A stretch of DNA of 64,000 nucleotides from Rhizobium sp. BK418 (GCF_004341105.1 NZ_SLZK01000007.1:62001-126000), one strand, 5' to 3'. Shown: positions 16,387-25,716, counted from the stretch's first letter. The notes: generated by a model from the letters alone, not told the origin. Numbers and translations are program-made.

Positions 16387-16890
16387 TCATGCAAATTGCA
16401 GGTGCCGCTTGATGCCGACGTCGGCCATCTTCTCCTCGTCGAAATTGGCTTTGGCGATCTCCCAGCCGAATTTCAGCGTGCTGCCGGTCGAGACCCATAT
16501 ATCGGCGTCATCGACATGCATGGCAAGCATCGTCAGCTTCGGATCCTTCTTGCCGCCTTCGTACCAAGCGGCCACGATGGAGTTCCAATACTCCTCGATC
16601 TTCAAGGGATCCGGACGCACCTCGATAACTCCGGACAGGCAGGCATGATAATCATGGTTCTTGCCAATAACGCAAAAATGCGCGCGGCTGCCGGGCTTGA
16701 TCATCTGCACGAGTTCGGCATCCGTCTTTGTATAGAACCAGATCGTGTTGGTGGTCGGATCGACATTCGGAGCCATTGGCTGCATATGCATGTCGACAGC
16801 AGCAAGGCTGAGCATGCCGGCATGAATGTCGTTGATCTGGTCCCAGAGCTGGCGTGCTGGTTGTTCGCGGGCTTCGCTGAAGCTTGCCAT
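16387..16890 (-). CDS. Pyridoxamine 5'-phosphate oxidase-like (general stress protein 26-type) protein
   Basis: ATG 16890 gives 167 residues, preceded by AGGAAAGGAA. The protein has the split-barrel flavin-binding fold: an N-terminal helix, then MQPMAPNVDPTTNTIWFYT, SRAHFCVIGKNHDYHACLSG, and a final WVSTGSTLKFGWEIAKA. It most resembles the general stress protein 26 group, which binds FMN or F420-like cofactors. The substrate is unknown. A longer open frame upstream (to 17076) would run into the yebC promoter region and lacks homology. It is divergent from yebC. Confidence 0.85.
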   Translation of the reverse strand: MASFSEAREQPARQLWDQINDIHAGMLSLAAVDMHMQPMAPNVDPTTNTIWFYTKTDAELVQMIKPGSRAHFCVIGKNHDYHACLSGVIEVRPDPLKIEEYWNSIVAAWYEGGKKDPKLTMLAMHVDDADIWVSTGSTLKFGWEIAKANFDEEKMADVGIKRHLQFA

Positions 16891-17064
16891 TGCCGTTCCT
16901 TTCCTGCAGGTGTTATCCGGTTGAAAACGTCGCCTCTCAGGCTTTGTTCCGCCGCCTGCCAAGCTATGGGGGCAGGGCCGAATGGCTGCTTTTTCCTTGA
17001 ATATCGCCCTTTCCGATCTTATAAGGCGGCCCATTCCGAACAATGAGACGTGAACAGGGGTGCC

Positions 17065-17811
17065 ATGGCTGGCCATTCACAGTTTAAAAACATCATGCAC
17101 CGCAAGGGCCGGCAGGATTCCGTGCGGTCGAAAATGTTCTCCAAACTCGCGCGCGAAATCACCGTTGCCGCCAAGGCAGGTCTGCCTGATCCCTCGATGA
17201 ACGCCCGCCTGCGCTTGGCGATCCAGAACGCCAAGGCCCAGTCGATGCCGAAGGACAATATCGACCGCGCCATCAAGAAGGCATCCGGCGCCGACACCGA
17301 GAACTACGACGAAGTTCGCTATGAAGGCTACGGCCCGGGCGGCACGGCGATCATCGTTGAAGCCCTGACCGACAACCGCAACCGCACGGCCTCCAACGTC
17401 CGCTCGATGTTCACAAAGGCTGGTGGCGCCCTCGGTGAAACCGGCTCGGTTTCCTTCTCATTCGATCATGTCGGCGAAATCACCTACAAGCTGTCTGCCG
17501 GCGATGCCGACAAGATCATGGAAGCCGCGATCGAAGCCGGCGCAGATGACGTCGAGACCGACGAGGAAGGCCATTACATCACGACCGCCTTCGAATCGCT
17601 CGGCGAAGTCGCCAAAGCTCTCGAAGCTTCCCTCGGCGAAGCTGAGACCGTAAAGGCTGTCTGGCGCGCGCAGAACAATGTCCCCGTCGACGAAGAAAGA
17701 GCCCAGTCGCTTCTAAAGCTCATCGACTCGCTCGAAGACGATGACGACGTTCAGAACGTCTACTCGAACTTCGAAGTCTCCGAAGAAGTTCTGGCCAAGC
17801 TTTCGGCTTAA
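17065..17811 (+). CDS. yebC: YebC/PmpR-family protein
   Basis: The 248-residue protein starts with the invariant MAGHSQFKNIMHRKGRQD and ends SNFEVSEEVLAKLSA, full length for the family. It contains the GADTENYDEVRYEGYGPGGTAIIVEALTDNRNRT block. YebC proteins were described as transcriptional regulators and more recently as factors that help ribosomes through difficult sequences such as proline runs; TolA in this window is such a protein. GTG 17050 is also in frame, but ATG 17065 matches homologues. yebC often precedes ruvC. Here about 4 kb of unrelated genes intervene. Confidence 0.95.
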   Translation: MAGHSQFKNIMHRKGRQDSVRSKMFSKLAREITVAAKAGLPDPSMNARLRLAIQNAKAQSMPKDNIDRAIKKASGADTENYDEVRYEGYGPGGTAIIVEALTDNRNRTASNVRSMFTKAGGALGETGSVSFSFDHVGEITYKLSAGDADKIMEAAIEAGADDVETDEEGHYITTAFESLGEVAKALEASLGEAETVKAVWRAQNNVPVDEERAQSLLKLIDSLEDDDDVQNVYSNFEVSEEVLAKLSA

Positions 17812-17831
17812 GCCATCAGGATATGGAAGCG

Positions 17832-17859
17832 AAAAACCCGGCCATTCCGCCGGGTTTTT
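17832..17859. terminator. Bidirectional terminator between yebC and the LLM oxidoreductase
   Basis: A perfect 11-bp stem AAAAACCCGGC / GCCGGGTTTTT with a 6-base loop gives a U5 tract on both strands. It lies between two convergent genes and should terminate both. Confidence 0.92.
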
Positions 17860-17881
17860 GTTTGCCGGCATATCACGGCGA

Positions 17882-18883
17882 CTAGGCCGCGGCCCGCATA
17901 AAATTGCTAAGCCCGGCAAAGAGCTCCACAGATTTCAACCGCGCCTCGATATCGTGGATGGGCATGGAGATGATGACCTCATCCGCTTGCGTCTCCTTCA
18001 GGAATTCATTGAGCTGGGCTTCGGCCGTAGCCGGCGAACCGACCACGGCATAACGCAGCGTGTGCTCCACATTCATCTTTTCCATCGGCGACCAGAAGGC
18101 ATCCATATCCTTGACCGGCCGCGGGAAAGGCCCTCGCACATTGCGCCACAGATTGACGAACTGTTGCTGGGCCGAGGTGAAGTGATACTGCGCCTCCTCG
18201 TCCGTCTCGGAAACGGCACCCATGACACCGACCATCACATAGGGCTTGTCGAGCTCGGTCGAGGGCTGGAAGCGGTCGCGGTAGATTGCGATCGCATCGA
18301 GCAGCATATCGGGCGCAAAATGCGAGGCGAAGGCAAAGGGCAGACCGAGCATGGCTGCGAGTTGGGCGCTGTAGAGGCTGGAGCCAAGCAGCCAGATCGG
18401 GATGTGCGAGTTGTTGCCAGGTACGGCAAGGATCGCCTGGTTTTCGATTGGTGTTCCGAGAAGCTGCTGCAGCTCCACCACGTCATTGGGAAAACTGTTT
18501 GCGCCGGCATCGAGGTTTCGACGCAGCGCCTGCGCCGTGCGCATGTCCGTGCCCGGTGCGCGGCCAAGGCCGAGATCGACGCGGCCGGGAAACAGTGCTT
18601 CCAGCGTGCCAAACTGCTCGGCGATAACAAGCGGCGCGTGGTTCGGCAGCATGACACCGCCCGACCCGATACGGATCGTCTTCGTCACCGCCCCGATCTG
18701 CCCGAGAATGACTGACGTCGCTGCACTCGCAACACCTGGCATGCCATGATGCTCCGCCATCCAGAAACGCGTGTAGCCGAATTCCTCCGCCTTCTGCGCC
18801 ATACGCTTCGACGCCGCGAAGGATTGGCTGATGGTCGTGCCGTCTGCCACAGGGGAAAGATCGAGAATGGAAAAGGGAACCAT
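17882..18883 (-). CDS. LLM-class (luciferase-like) flavin-dependent oxidoreductase
   Basis: The 333-residue protein (ATG 18883) starts with the family pattern FSILDLSPVADGTT and contains RFWMAEHHGMPGVASAATSV, RIRIGSGGVMLPNHAPLVIAEQFGTLEALFPGRVDLGLGRAPGTD and, toward the end, VVGSPATAEAQLNEFL. This is the TIGR03558 (MsnO8/YhbW-like) subgroup of FMN/FMNH2-dependent monooxygenases. The substrate cannot be deduced. An in-frame N-terminal extension to 18970 is not conserved. It is followed by the terminator shared with yebC and preceded by a divided region before the GNAT gene. Confidence 0.9.
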   Translation of the reverse strand: MVPFSILDLSPVADGTTISQSFAASKRMAQKAEEFGYTRFWMAEHHGMPGVASAATSVILGQIGAVTKTIRIGSGGVMLPNHAPLVIAEQFGTLEALFPGRVDLGLGRAPGTDMRTAQALRRNLDAGANSFPNDVVELQQLLGTPIENQAILAVPGNNSHIPIWLLGSSLYSAQLAAMLGLPFAFASHFAPDMLLDAIAIYRDRFQPSTELDKPYVMVGVMGAVSETDEEAQYHFTSAQQQFVNLWRNVRGPFPRPVKDMDAFWSPMEKMNVEHTLRYAVVGSPATAEAQLNEFLKETQADEVIISMPIHDIEARLKSVELFAGLSNFMRAAA

Positions 18884-18980
18884 GGAAACCTGCCGCGCAA
18901 TATGGAAGTGCGGTTTATGTAGGTTCGCTGTAGCGCTATTCCAAATCGCAGCTAACAAAAGCCGCCGCAAGGAATGGCTG

Positions 18981-19475
18981 TCATTCGTCGAAAGCCGGTG
19001 AGAATTTCAATGCGCCTGATGGCGGCGATCCCCTGAAAACAATCCGCTGAACGTAGTGCGTGTCGAGATCGCCATAAGTCAGCTTTCCATCGCTCTCGAA
19101 ACCGACGCCGTGATAGACTGATGGATTGCCGATCAGCGCACAGCCGAAGGCACCCCGCTCTCTTAACAGATCGAGGCCTTTCAGGATCAGCTCTCTACCG
19201 ATCCCCTGTCTCTGCCGCTCCGGCTTTACCGAAATCGGCCCGAGCCCATACCATCCATGCCTGATGTCGCCCACGGTGATCGGCGAGAACGCGACATGGC
19301 CGACAATCTCTCCACTCTCTTCCGCGACCAGCGACAGCGTCAGATCACCCGACGCGCGAAGATCCCTGACGATCCGCGCTTCAGTGTTGTTGCTGTAAGG
19401 CATCGGCTCGAATGCCACCCACGTCAGCTCGTGAATGGCATCCGCATCCTCGGGCCTTTCGAAGCGGATCAGCAT
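18981..19475 (-). CDS. GNAT-family N-acetyltransferase
   Basis: From ATG 19475 the product has 164 residues with the GNAT fold. The acetyl-CoA loop is PERQRQGIGRELILKGLDLL (R/Q-x-x-G-x-G), preceded by GHVAFSPITVG and followed by GCALIGNPSVYHGVGFES. This is the YhbS-like group (COG3153). The acceptor substrate is unknown. The start lies 7 bases after the stop of the chemoreceptor gene on the same strand, so the two are likely co-transcribed. Confidence 0.88.
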   Translation of the reverse strand: MLIRFERPEDADAIHELTWVAFEPMPYSNNTEARIVRDLRASGDLTLSLVAEESGEIVGHVAFSPITVGDIRHGWYGLGPISVKPERQRQGIGRELILKGLDLLRERGAFGCALIGNPSVYHGVGFESDGKLTYGDLDTHYVQRIVFRGSPPSGALKFSPAFDE

Positions 19476-19482
19476 GATGCGA

Positions 19483-21798
19483 TCAGGCCCGCTTGCGCAG
19501 CTGGCGCACCTCGGCGCTGTGCCGCTGATATCCTTCAGCAAGGGTGAAGTTGCCGAGCTGGCGGTCCATTTCTACAGCTTCGGTCGCCAAACGATGAATC
19601 GCAGCCGTCGTCTCCTCGACCATCGCAGCATTCTGTTGGGTCATGGAATCGAGTTCGGCGACCGAGCTGTTGATCTGTCGCAGCGTATCGGCCTCCTCGC
19701 GGGTGGATTCCATGATCTCGTTGATCTGGCCGTTGATGGCCTCCACATGGCCGCCGATGCCGGTGAGCGCCACCCCCGCCCTTTCGACCAGCGCCACACC
19801 GCTTTCGACCTCATGCGTGGATTTCTGCAGCAGGCTGGAGATTTCCTTGGCCGCACTCGACGAGCGCTGCGCGAGCTCGCGCACTTCCATGGCGACGACT
19901 GCAAAACCCTTACCGCTTTCGCCGGCGCGCGCTGCTTCGACGCCAGCATTCAGGGCCAGCAGGTTAGTCTGGAAGGCGATATCGTCGATAACAGAGATGA
20001 TGGTATTGATCTGGCGCGAAGAGGCCTGGATCGCTTCCATTGCCGCAATCGTCTCGCGCATGATCTGGCTGGAGCCGACCGTTTCCTTCTTGGCGTCGCG
20101 GGCGATCCGCTCAGCCTGTTCGGCCCGTTCGATCTGTACGCGCACCGACTGGGTAATCGCGCTGATTGCGTTGGCCGTCTCAGTGATCGAGCTTGCCTGC
20201 CGCTCGGTGCGGCCGGCCAGTTCATCCGCACCCGTGCGCATCTCCTCCGAGCCGGCGCGCACAGCCATGGAATTCCCGCCGATCGCCATCATCGTTTCGC
20301 TGAGTGTTGCCAGCGCCTCGTTGAAGTTCACGCGCAGGCTTTCGAGCTCGCCTGGGAAACGGGTTTCGATCTGATAGGCAAGATTGCCGCTCGCCAGCTG
20401 ATGAAGCCCATCATCGAGCGCTGCGACGACCTTCTGCAGGCTGCGAGCTTCCGCCTCGCGCTGCGCAAGATTCTGCTGGCGCTCGCTTTCGGCACGCGCA
20501 CGCGTCTGCTCGCTCGCGGCCTCGAGTTGACGGCCTTCGATCAGCGACTGCTTGAAACGATCAAGCGCCTTGGCCATCGTGCCGATCTCATCCTTGCGTT
20601 TCTGACTGCCGATCTCGACTTCCAGTTTGCCGTCAGCCACTTCCCGGGTCACACCAGCCAGACGGGCGAGCGGAGAGAACAGGAGGTTGGTGATGAGCCC
20701 CGTGGCAATGGCCATAACGATCAGAACGCCGATGCCGATCCACGTCAGCAACGTGGCGATCTCGATGGAGCCGGCATTCAATTCGCTGAGCAGCACGCTC
20801 TCAAGGACAAGGAAACGGTCGCCGCGATAGTCGATGCCGCGCACATAGGCGCGCGCCGACCCATCGGCACGGTCGAAATCTGCAACCGTCATCGCCGCGG
20901 TCGCAAGTGCATCCTTGATAAACGTGAAGGGGGCTGTATCGAGCGTTGCAAGTTGGCCGGATGCATTGAGACCGACAGCCGAACCGTCAGCCGATATGAT
21001 CGCCGCCTGGGCCGTGCTTCCCGACACGATACCCTTTACTAGAACACCGGTGACGATATCGTCACGCACCTTGAACAGCATCAGGCCTTTCGCTTGGCCG
21101 AGCTTGACGATTGGTACTGCATAGAAGATCGCCGACTTGCCGCTCTTCGCGTCGACACGCAGACCGGAGAAGGCTGTCGGCGCGGAATCGTCAGTCGCCT
21201 TGGCGGTATTTTCGATCGCCTTGGCATAGGCGATGCCGGCACCGGTCGACTTCCAGGCATCCGATTTCAGGTTTTCGGCAAAGTCGTCGTTCTTTTTGTA
21301 GGAATAAAGCACCGTGCCGTCGAGATCGACGATCAGGAGATCGTTGAAGGCGGTGTCGGCGAGGTCGCGGGCCACTTCGCCCTGCGTTTTCTCATGGCTC
21401 GAATAGTAGAAACCGCTCGGCCCCTCGGGCTTGACGAGCTTTTCGCGCTGGTCGGCCGGATTCGGGTTGTCTGTGATGAAGACCTTCTTCAGTTCGCCCC
21501 GCGCATCGCCGGAGCTTTTCTCCATCGTCTTCCAGCCGCTCTTCAGATTGGTGATCGACATTTGCAGCGCTTCGATGCGCGCAATGGAGGTCGCCTGATT
21601 TTCGAGCTGTGCGAGCTGATCCTGCAACATATCGCCGCGGAAGATCAGCACACTCTCCTTCGCCTTCAGGGCCTGCTGGTCGGAAACGCGGCTGCTGGCG
21701 AAGTAGGCAAGGATATTGATCACTGCGACCGAAAGCGTGGTCAGCAGGATGAAGGTGGCGATCACCTTGAAGGACAGGGACTGAAATCTCTGAGCCAT
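19483..21798 (-). CDS. Methyl-accepting chemotaxis protein
   Basis: This is a 771-residue transmembrane chemoreceptor. TM1 lies at about residues 11-33. A large periplasmic sensor (about 35-345) contains a PAS/Cache-like FNDLLIVDLDGTVLYSYKK and a second similar AAIISADGSAVGLNASG. TM2 is at about 348-374 and is followed by HAMP. The cytoplasmic bundle has the conserved tip FQTNLLALNAGVEAARAGE, which contacts CheA and CheW. It ends in QLRKRA with no NWETF-type CheR-docking pentapeptide. The ligand is unknown. A weak CtrA-like TTAA-N7-TAAA lies upstream at 21940-21954. Confidence 0.95.
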   Translation of the reverse strand: MAQRFQSLSFKVIATFILLTTLSVAVINILAYFASSRVSDQQALKAKESVLIFRGDMLQDQLAQLENQATSIARIEALQMSITNLKSGWKTMEKSSGDARGELKKVFITDNPNPADQREKLVKPEGPSGFYYSSHEKTQGEVARDLADTAFNDLLIVDLDGTVLYSYKKNDDFAENLKSDAWKSTGAGIAYAKAIENTAKATDDSAPTAFSGLRVDAKSGKSAIFYAVPIVKLGQAKGLMLFKVRDDIVTGVLVKGIVSGSTAQAAIISADGSAVGLNASGQLATLDTAPFTFIKDALATAAMTVADFDRADGSARAYVRGIDYRGDRFLVLESVLLSELNAGSIEIATLLTWIGIGVLIVMAIATGLITNLLFSPLARLAGVTREVADGKLEVEIGSQKRKDEIGTMAKALDRFKQSLIEGRQLEAASEQTRARAESERQQNLAQREAEARSLQKVVAALDDGLHQLASGNLAYQIETRFPGELESLRVNFNEALATLSETMMAIGGNSMAVRAGSEEMRTGADELAGRTERQASSITETANAISAITQSVRVQIERAEQAERIARDAKKETVGSSQIMRETIAAMEAIQASSRQINTIISVIDDIAFQTNLLALNAGVEAARAGESGKGFAVVAMEVRELAQRSSSAAKEISSLLQKSTHEVESGVALVERAGVALTGIGGHVEAINGQINEIMESTREEADTLRQINSSVAELDSMTQQNAAMVEETTAAIHRLATEAVEMDRQLGNFTLAEGYQRHSAEVRQLRKRA

Positions 21799-22033
21799 GA
21801 AAAACGAACCCTTCCGGAACGGCACTGCCGGTCGGGAAATCCCCGTCCGGCCGACCTGTAAACAGAACATCGGAGGCCTTGAGCTCTTTAGGAAGCGGGC
21901 CTCTCTCGCATTTGATGGATTAGAATTCGTGCATCCGGTTTAATTCGCGGTAAATGCCGCGCGAAAACCAGGTGTGTTTTCGCTTTGTTCACATATCGAT
22001 GGCACTTATTCCGCCTCCGCTATAGGGTGAACC

Positions 22034-22561
22034 ATGCAAAATACGATTCGCATCATCGGTATCGATCCCGGCCTTCGCCGCACCGGATGGGGCATCATCG
22101 ATACGCTCGGCAATTCGCTGCGCTTCGTTGCCTCGGGGACAGTGACTTCAGATGGCGACATGGACCTTGCTTCACGCCTCTGCCAGCTGCACGACGGCCT
22201 TGCCGATGTCGTCCATTCCTACAAGCCGGATGAAGCCGCTGTGGAACAGACATTCGTCAACAAGGACGCGGTGGCAACCCTGAAGCTCGGCCAGGCCCGC
22301 GGCATCGCCATGCTGGTGCCGGCCCGTGCCGGTCTTCCAGTATCTGAATATGCGCCCAACGCGGTGAAGAAGACCGTCATTGGCGTCGGCCATGGCGAGA
22401 AGCAGCAGATCCATATGATGCTGAAGATCCTGATGCCGAAGGCGGAGTTCAAGGGCAATGACGCCGCCGATGCCTTGGCGATCGCCATCTGTCACGCCCA
22501 TCACCGCGGCGGAAACCGCATGCGCCAGGCCATAGCCGACACTCCCGCAACCCATCCCTGA
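22034..22561 (+). CDS. ruvC: Crossover junction endodeoxyribonuclease RuvC
   Basis: RuvC resolves Holliday junctions as a dimer. The 175-residue protein has the RNase H-like active-site acidic residues: Asp11 in IIGIDPGLRRTGWG, the Glu in AAVEQTFVN, and the Asp pair in KGNDAADALAIAICH. It heads the ruvC-ruvA-ruvB group, with 12 bases to ruvA. The protein is full length for the family. Confidence 0.97.
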   Translation: MQNTIRIIGIDPGLRRTGWGIIDTLGNSLRFVASGTVTSDGDMDLASRLCQLHDGLADVVHSYKPDEAAVEQTFVNKDAVATLKLGQARGIAMLVPARAGLPVSEYAPNAVKKTVIGVGHGEKQQIHMMLKILMPKAEFKGNDAADALAIAICHAHHRGGNRMRQAIADTPATHP

Positions 22562-22573
22562 CGGAAAAAGATC

Positions 22574-23188
22574 ATGATCGGCAAGCTGAAAGGCACGATA
22601 GACGAGATCGGCGATGATTATGTGCTCGTGGATGTGCATGGCGTCTGCTACGTCGCCTATTGCTCGGCGCGCACGCTTTCTAAGCTCGGCTCCGTTGGAG
22701 AGGCCTGCGTACTTTTCATCGAAACCTACGTGCGTGAGGACCAGCTGAAGCTCTTCGGCTTCCAGACCCAGCTCGAACGCGAATGGTTCAATCTGCTGCA
22801 GAGCGTTCAGGGGGTCGGTGCCAAGGTGGCGCTCGCCGTGCTCTCGGCACTGACGCCTCCCGAACTTGCCAATGCGATTGCTCTGCAGGACAAGGCCGCA
22901 GTCTCCCGCGCTCAGGGCGTCGGCCCCAAGGTCGCTGTGCGCATCGTCACCGAACTTAAGAACAAGGCTCCCGCTTTTGCCGGCGAGGCGATCAATATCG
23001 GCCTCAAGCAGGAGATCGGCGAAGGCGTGGCCGCCGCCCCTGTTGCCGACGCTGTTTCGGCGCTGACCAATCTCGGCTATTCCCGCGACCAGGCTGCCAA
23101 CGCAGTTGCCGCCGCCATGAAGACCGCCGGAGAAGATGCAGACAGCGCCAAACTGATTCGCCTCGGCCTCAGGGAGCTCTCGCGTTGA
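22574..23188 (+). CDS. ruvA: Holliday junction branch-migration protein RuvA
   Basis: RuvA binds the four-way junction as a tetramer and loads the RuvB motors. The 204-residue protein has the N-terminal OB fold (MIGKLKGTIDEIGDDYVLVDVHGVCY), two helix-hairpin-helix motifs (VQGVGAKVALAVLSALTP and AQGVGPKVAVRIVTELKNK), and the C-terminal domain III (ALTNLGYSRDQAANAV) that contacts RuvB. It lies 12 bases after ruvC and 70 bases before ruvB. Confidence 0.97.
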   Translation: MIGKLKGTIDEIGDDYVLVDVHGVCYVAYCSARTLSKLGSVGEACVLFIETYVREDQLKLFGFQTQLEREWFNLLQSVQGVGAKVALAVLSALTPPELANAIALQDKAAVSRAQGVGPKVAVRIVTELKNKAPAFAGEAINIGLKQEIGEGVAAAPVADAVSALTNLGYSRDQAANAVAAAMKTAGEDADSAKLIRLGLRELSR

Positions 23189-23258
23189 CGCTCCGGCAGG
23201 GTGTCAATGGCGGCCGCTTAGTGTATGGACTTGAGCAAGCTTTGAACGGAAATGCCTG

Positions 23259-24296
23259 ATGACTGATGCCCGCCTGATAACGCCGGAAAAGCGTGGCGAA
23301 GACCTGGATACCACGTTGCGCCCGCAATCGCTGGACGAGTTCACCGGCCAGGCGGAGGCGCGCGCCAACCTCAAGATCTTCATCGAAGCGGCCAAGAACA
23401 GAGGCGAGGCATTGGACCACGTTCTCTTCGTCGGCCCGCCCGGCCTTGGCAAGACGACGCTGGCGCAGATCATGGCGAAGGAGCTTGGCGTCAACTTCCG
23501 CTCGACCTCCGGCCCTGTCATCGCGAAGGCCGGCGATCTGGCTGCTCTGCTGACCAACCTCGAAGAGCGCGACGTGCTCTTCATCGACGAAATCCACCGC
23601 CTCAACCCGGCGGTCGAGGAAATCCTTTATCCGGCGATGGAAGATTTCCAGCTGGATCTCATTATCGGCGAGGGCCCGGCCGCCCGCTCGGTGAAGATCG
23701 ATCTGTCGAAGTTCACTCTGGTTGCCGCCACCACCCGCCTCGGCCTGCTGACCACGCCGTTGCGTGACCGCTTCGGCATTCCGGTGCGCCTCTCTTTCTA
23801 TACCGTGGAAGAGTTGGAACTCATTGTTCGCCGCGGCGCCCGCCTGATGGGCCTTGCCATGACGGATGATGGCGCCCGCGAGATCGCGCGGCGTGCCCGT
23901 GGCACACCACGCATCGCAGGACGCCTGCTGCGCCGCGTACGCGATTTCGCCGAGGTTGCCAGAGCCGAGGCCGTCACCCGCGAGATCGCCGACGAGGCGC
24001 TAACCCGCCTTCTGGTGGACAATATGGGCCTCGACCAGCTCGACAAGCGCTATCTCAACATGATCGCCGTGAATTTCGGCGGCGGTCCGGTCGGTATCGA
24101 AACCATTGCCGCTGGCCTCTCCGAGCCGCGGGATGCGATCGAGGATATTATCGAGCCCTACATGATCCAGCAGGGGTTCATCCAGCGCACACCGCGTGGT
24201 CGCGTTCTCACCGCAATCGCGTGGAAACATCTCGGCATGCAGCCACCGAAGGATATGGAGGCTGCACAGTTCGGGCTGTTCCGGGAGGACGATTGA
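23259..24296 (+). CDS. ruvB: Holliday junction DNA helicase RuvB
   Basis: RuvB is the AAA+ motor for branch migration. The 345-residue protein has Walker A GPPGLGKT at residues 59-66, Walker B DVLFIDEIH at about 105-112, sensor 1 LVAATTRLGLLTTPLRDRFG with the arginine finger, and a C-terminal winged helix (EPYMIQQGFIQRTPRGRVLT). The ATG at 23259 gives the usual rhizobial N-terminus. The stop codon directly abuts the start of the following phosphoesterase gene. Confidence 0.97.
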   Translation: MTDARLITPEKRGEDLDTTLRPQSLDEFTGQAEARANLKIFIEAAKNRGEALDHVLFVGPPGLGKTTLAQIMAKELGVNFRSTSGPVIAKAGDLAALLTNLEERDVLFIDEIHRLNPAVEEILYPAMEDFQLDLIIGEGPAARSVKIDLSKFTLVAATTRLGLLTTPLRDRFGIPVRLSFYTVEELELIVRRGARLMGLAMTDDGAREIARRARGTPRIAGRLLRRVRDFAEVARAEAVTREIADEALTRLLVDNMGLDQLDKRYLNMIAVNFGGGPVGIETIAAGLSEPRDAIEDIIEPYMIQQGFIQRTPRGRVLTAIAWKHLGMQPPKDMEAAQFGLFREDD

Positions 24297-25199
24297 TTGA
24301 TCAGCCGGCGCGGCTTTCTCAAATTGGCAGGCAGCAGTTTTGCCGGCCTCATGGCACTCGGCGGATATGCCTTCGCCTATGAGCCGCTGGCCCGATTGAG
24401 AGTTTCTCGTTATGCCCTAACCCCGCCGGGATGGACGTCCGGCCTGAAGCTGCGGCTTGTCGCATTGGCTGATTTCCACGCCTGCGAACCCTGGATGTCG
24501 GCGGCCCGCATCGCCTCGATTTGTGCCCGTGCCAACGAGCTGAAGGGCGACATTACGGTCCTGCTTGGCGACTATGCGGCCGGCATGAATATGGTGACGG
24601 GTCATGTTCATTCCAGTGAGTGGTCAAAGGCGCTCGCGACGCTTAGAGCCCCGCTCGGCGTCCACGCGATCATGGGCAACCATGATTGGTGGGAGGACAA
24701 GACCGCGCAGAGGAATGGCGGGGGCGATACTTTCGGACATAGGGCTTTGGCCGAGGCCGGTATTCCCGTCTACAGCAATCGCGTCATCCGGCTGGAAAAG
24801 GACGGGCATGGCTTTTGGCTGGCGGGGCTGGAAGACCAACTGGCGCTCCTGCCGAGCAGGAAACGAGGCCGCAGCCAGATCCAGGGTCTCGATGATCTCG
24901 AAGGAACGCTTGAGCAGATTTCCGATGACGCACCCGTTGTTCTGCTTGCTCATGAGCCTGATATTTTTCCGCGCGTGCCCGAGCGAGTGTCGCTTACTCT
25001 ATCTGGCCATACGCATGGAGGGCAGATCCGCTTTCTCGGCTATTCGCCGGTCGTGCCCTCACGCTATGGCGATCGTTACGCCTATGGCCATGTTGTTGAG
25101 AACGGCCGAAACATCATCGTTTCCGGCGGGCTCGGCTGCTCCATCGCGCCTGTGCGTTTCGGCGTTCCGCCGGAGATAGTGGTCATCGATCTCGGATAA
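24297..25199 (+). CDS. Tat-exported metallophosphoesterase (YaeI-like)
   Basis: The 300-residue protein starts with a twin-arginine signal SRRGFLKLAGSSFAG (residues 3-17) and continues with the calcineurin-like metal motifs: ALADFHAC, LLGDYAAG, IMGNHDWWED, LAHEPDIF and LSGHTHGGQ. These are ligands for a two-metal phosphodiesterase/phosphatase centre. The family includes YaeI/YkuE-type enzymes linked to UDP-diacylglucosamine or cell-surface substrates, but the substrate here is unknown. The start is taken as TTG 24297, immediately after the ruvB stop. GGGAGG sits 8 bases upstream, inside the ruvB tail, and the signal peptide requires this start. It is part of a ruvB-MPE-Nudix run. Confidence 0.88.
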   Translation: MISRRGFLKLAGSSFAGLMALGGYAFAYEPLARLRVSRYALTPPGWTSGLKLRLVALADFHACEPWMSAARIASICARANELKGDITVLLGDYAAGMNMVTGHVHSSEWSKALATLRAPLGVHAIMGNHDWWEDKTAQRNGGGDTFGHRALAEAGIPVYSNRVIRLEKDGHGFWLAGLEDQLALLPSRKRGRSQIQGLDDLEGTLEQISDDAPVVLLAHEPDIFPRVPERVSLTLSGHTHGGQIRFLGYSPVVPSRYGDRYAYGHVVENGRNIIVSGGLGCSIAPVRFGVPPEIVVIDLG

Positions 25200-25203
25200 T
25201 ATC

Positions 25204-25716
25204 ATGTCCAAGAGAACCGTCGTTCGCCTCAATGCAGGCAGCCATCGCTTCAACTACCGCATCGCCGGGCTCGGTTTTCGCGACGGGCATGTGCTTGTCC
25301 ATCGCGCCGTTCACGAACCTTTCTGGACTTTTCCAGGCGGCCGCGCCGAAATTGGTGAAACCTCGGAGGAAACGCTGAAGCGGGAAATGATGGAGGAACT
25401 CGGTGTCGAAGTGACTGTCGGACGCCTGCTCTGGAGCGTCGAGAATTTCTTCCATTACGAAGGTCGCGACTGGCACGAACTCGGCTTCTACTATCTCATG
25501 GAAATCCCGCAGGAATTCCCGTTCCACACAGATGAGATCATTCATCGGGTCGAGGACGGTGACAATCACCTGGAATTCAAATGGGTGTCTGCAACATTCC
25601 AGGCCCTGACTGAGCTCGATATTCCGCCCTATTTCATCGCCGGTGAGATCGAAAACCTGCCGACCTCGCCCCGGCACCTGGTCTGGCGCGACGGCGATCT
25701 CGACGACAAAGACTAA
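25204..25716 (+). CDS. Nudix hydrolase
   Basis: The 170-residue protein has a complete Nudix box, GGRAEIGETSEETLKREMMEELGVE (about residues 48-72; G-x5-E-x7-REVxEELG pattern with M for V), which coordinates Mg2+ for hydrolysis of a nucleoside diphosphate-X substrate. A DGHVLVHRA strand precedes it. The substrate is not predictable. It starts 4 bases after the phosphoesterase stop and is probably in the same message. Confidence 0.9.
   Translation: MSKRTVVRLNAGSHRFNYRIAGLGFRDGHVLVHRAVHEPFWTFPGGRAEIGETSEETLKREMMEELGVEVTVGRLLWSVENFFHYEGRDWHELGFYYLMEIPQEFPFHTDEIIHRVEDGDNHLEFKWVSATFQALTELDIPPYFIAGEIENLPTSPRHLVWRDGDLDDKD

Noticed and set aside
19435..21042. A 535-codon open frame antisense to the chemoreceptor gene
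   Set aside because: It is a high-GC shadow frame of the receptor coding strand, with no domain, no Shine-Dalgarno and a sequence of mixed Arg/His/Leu typical of antisense translation. The same holds for 21094-21861.
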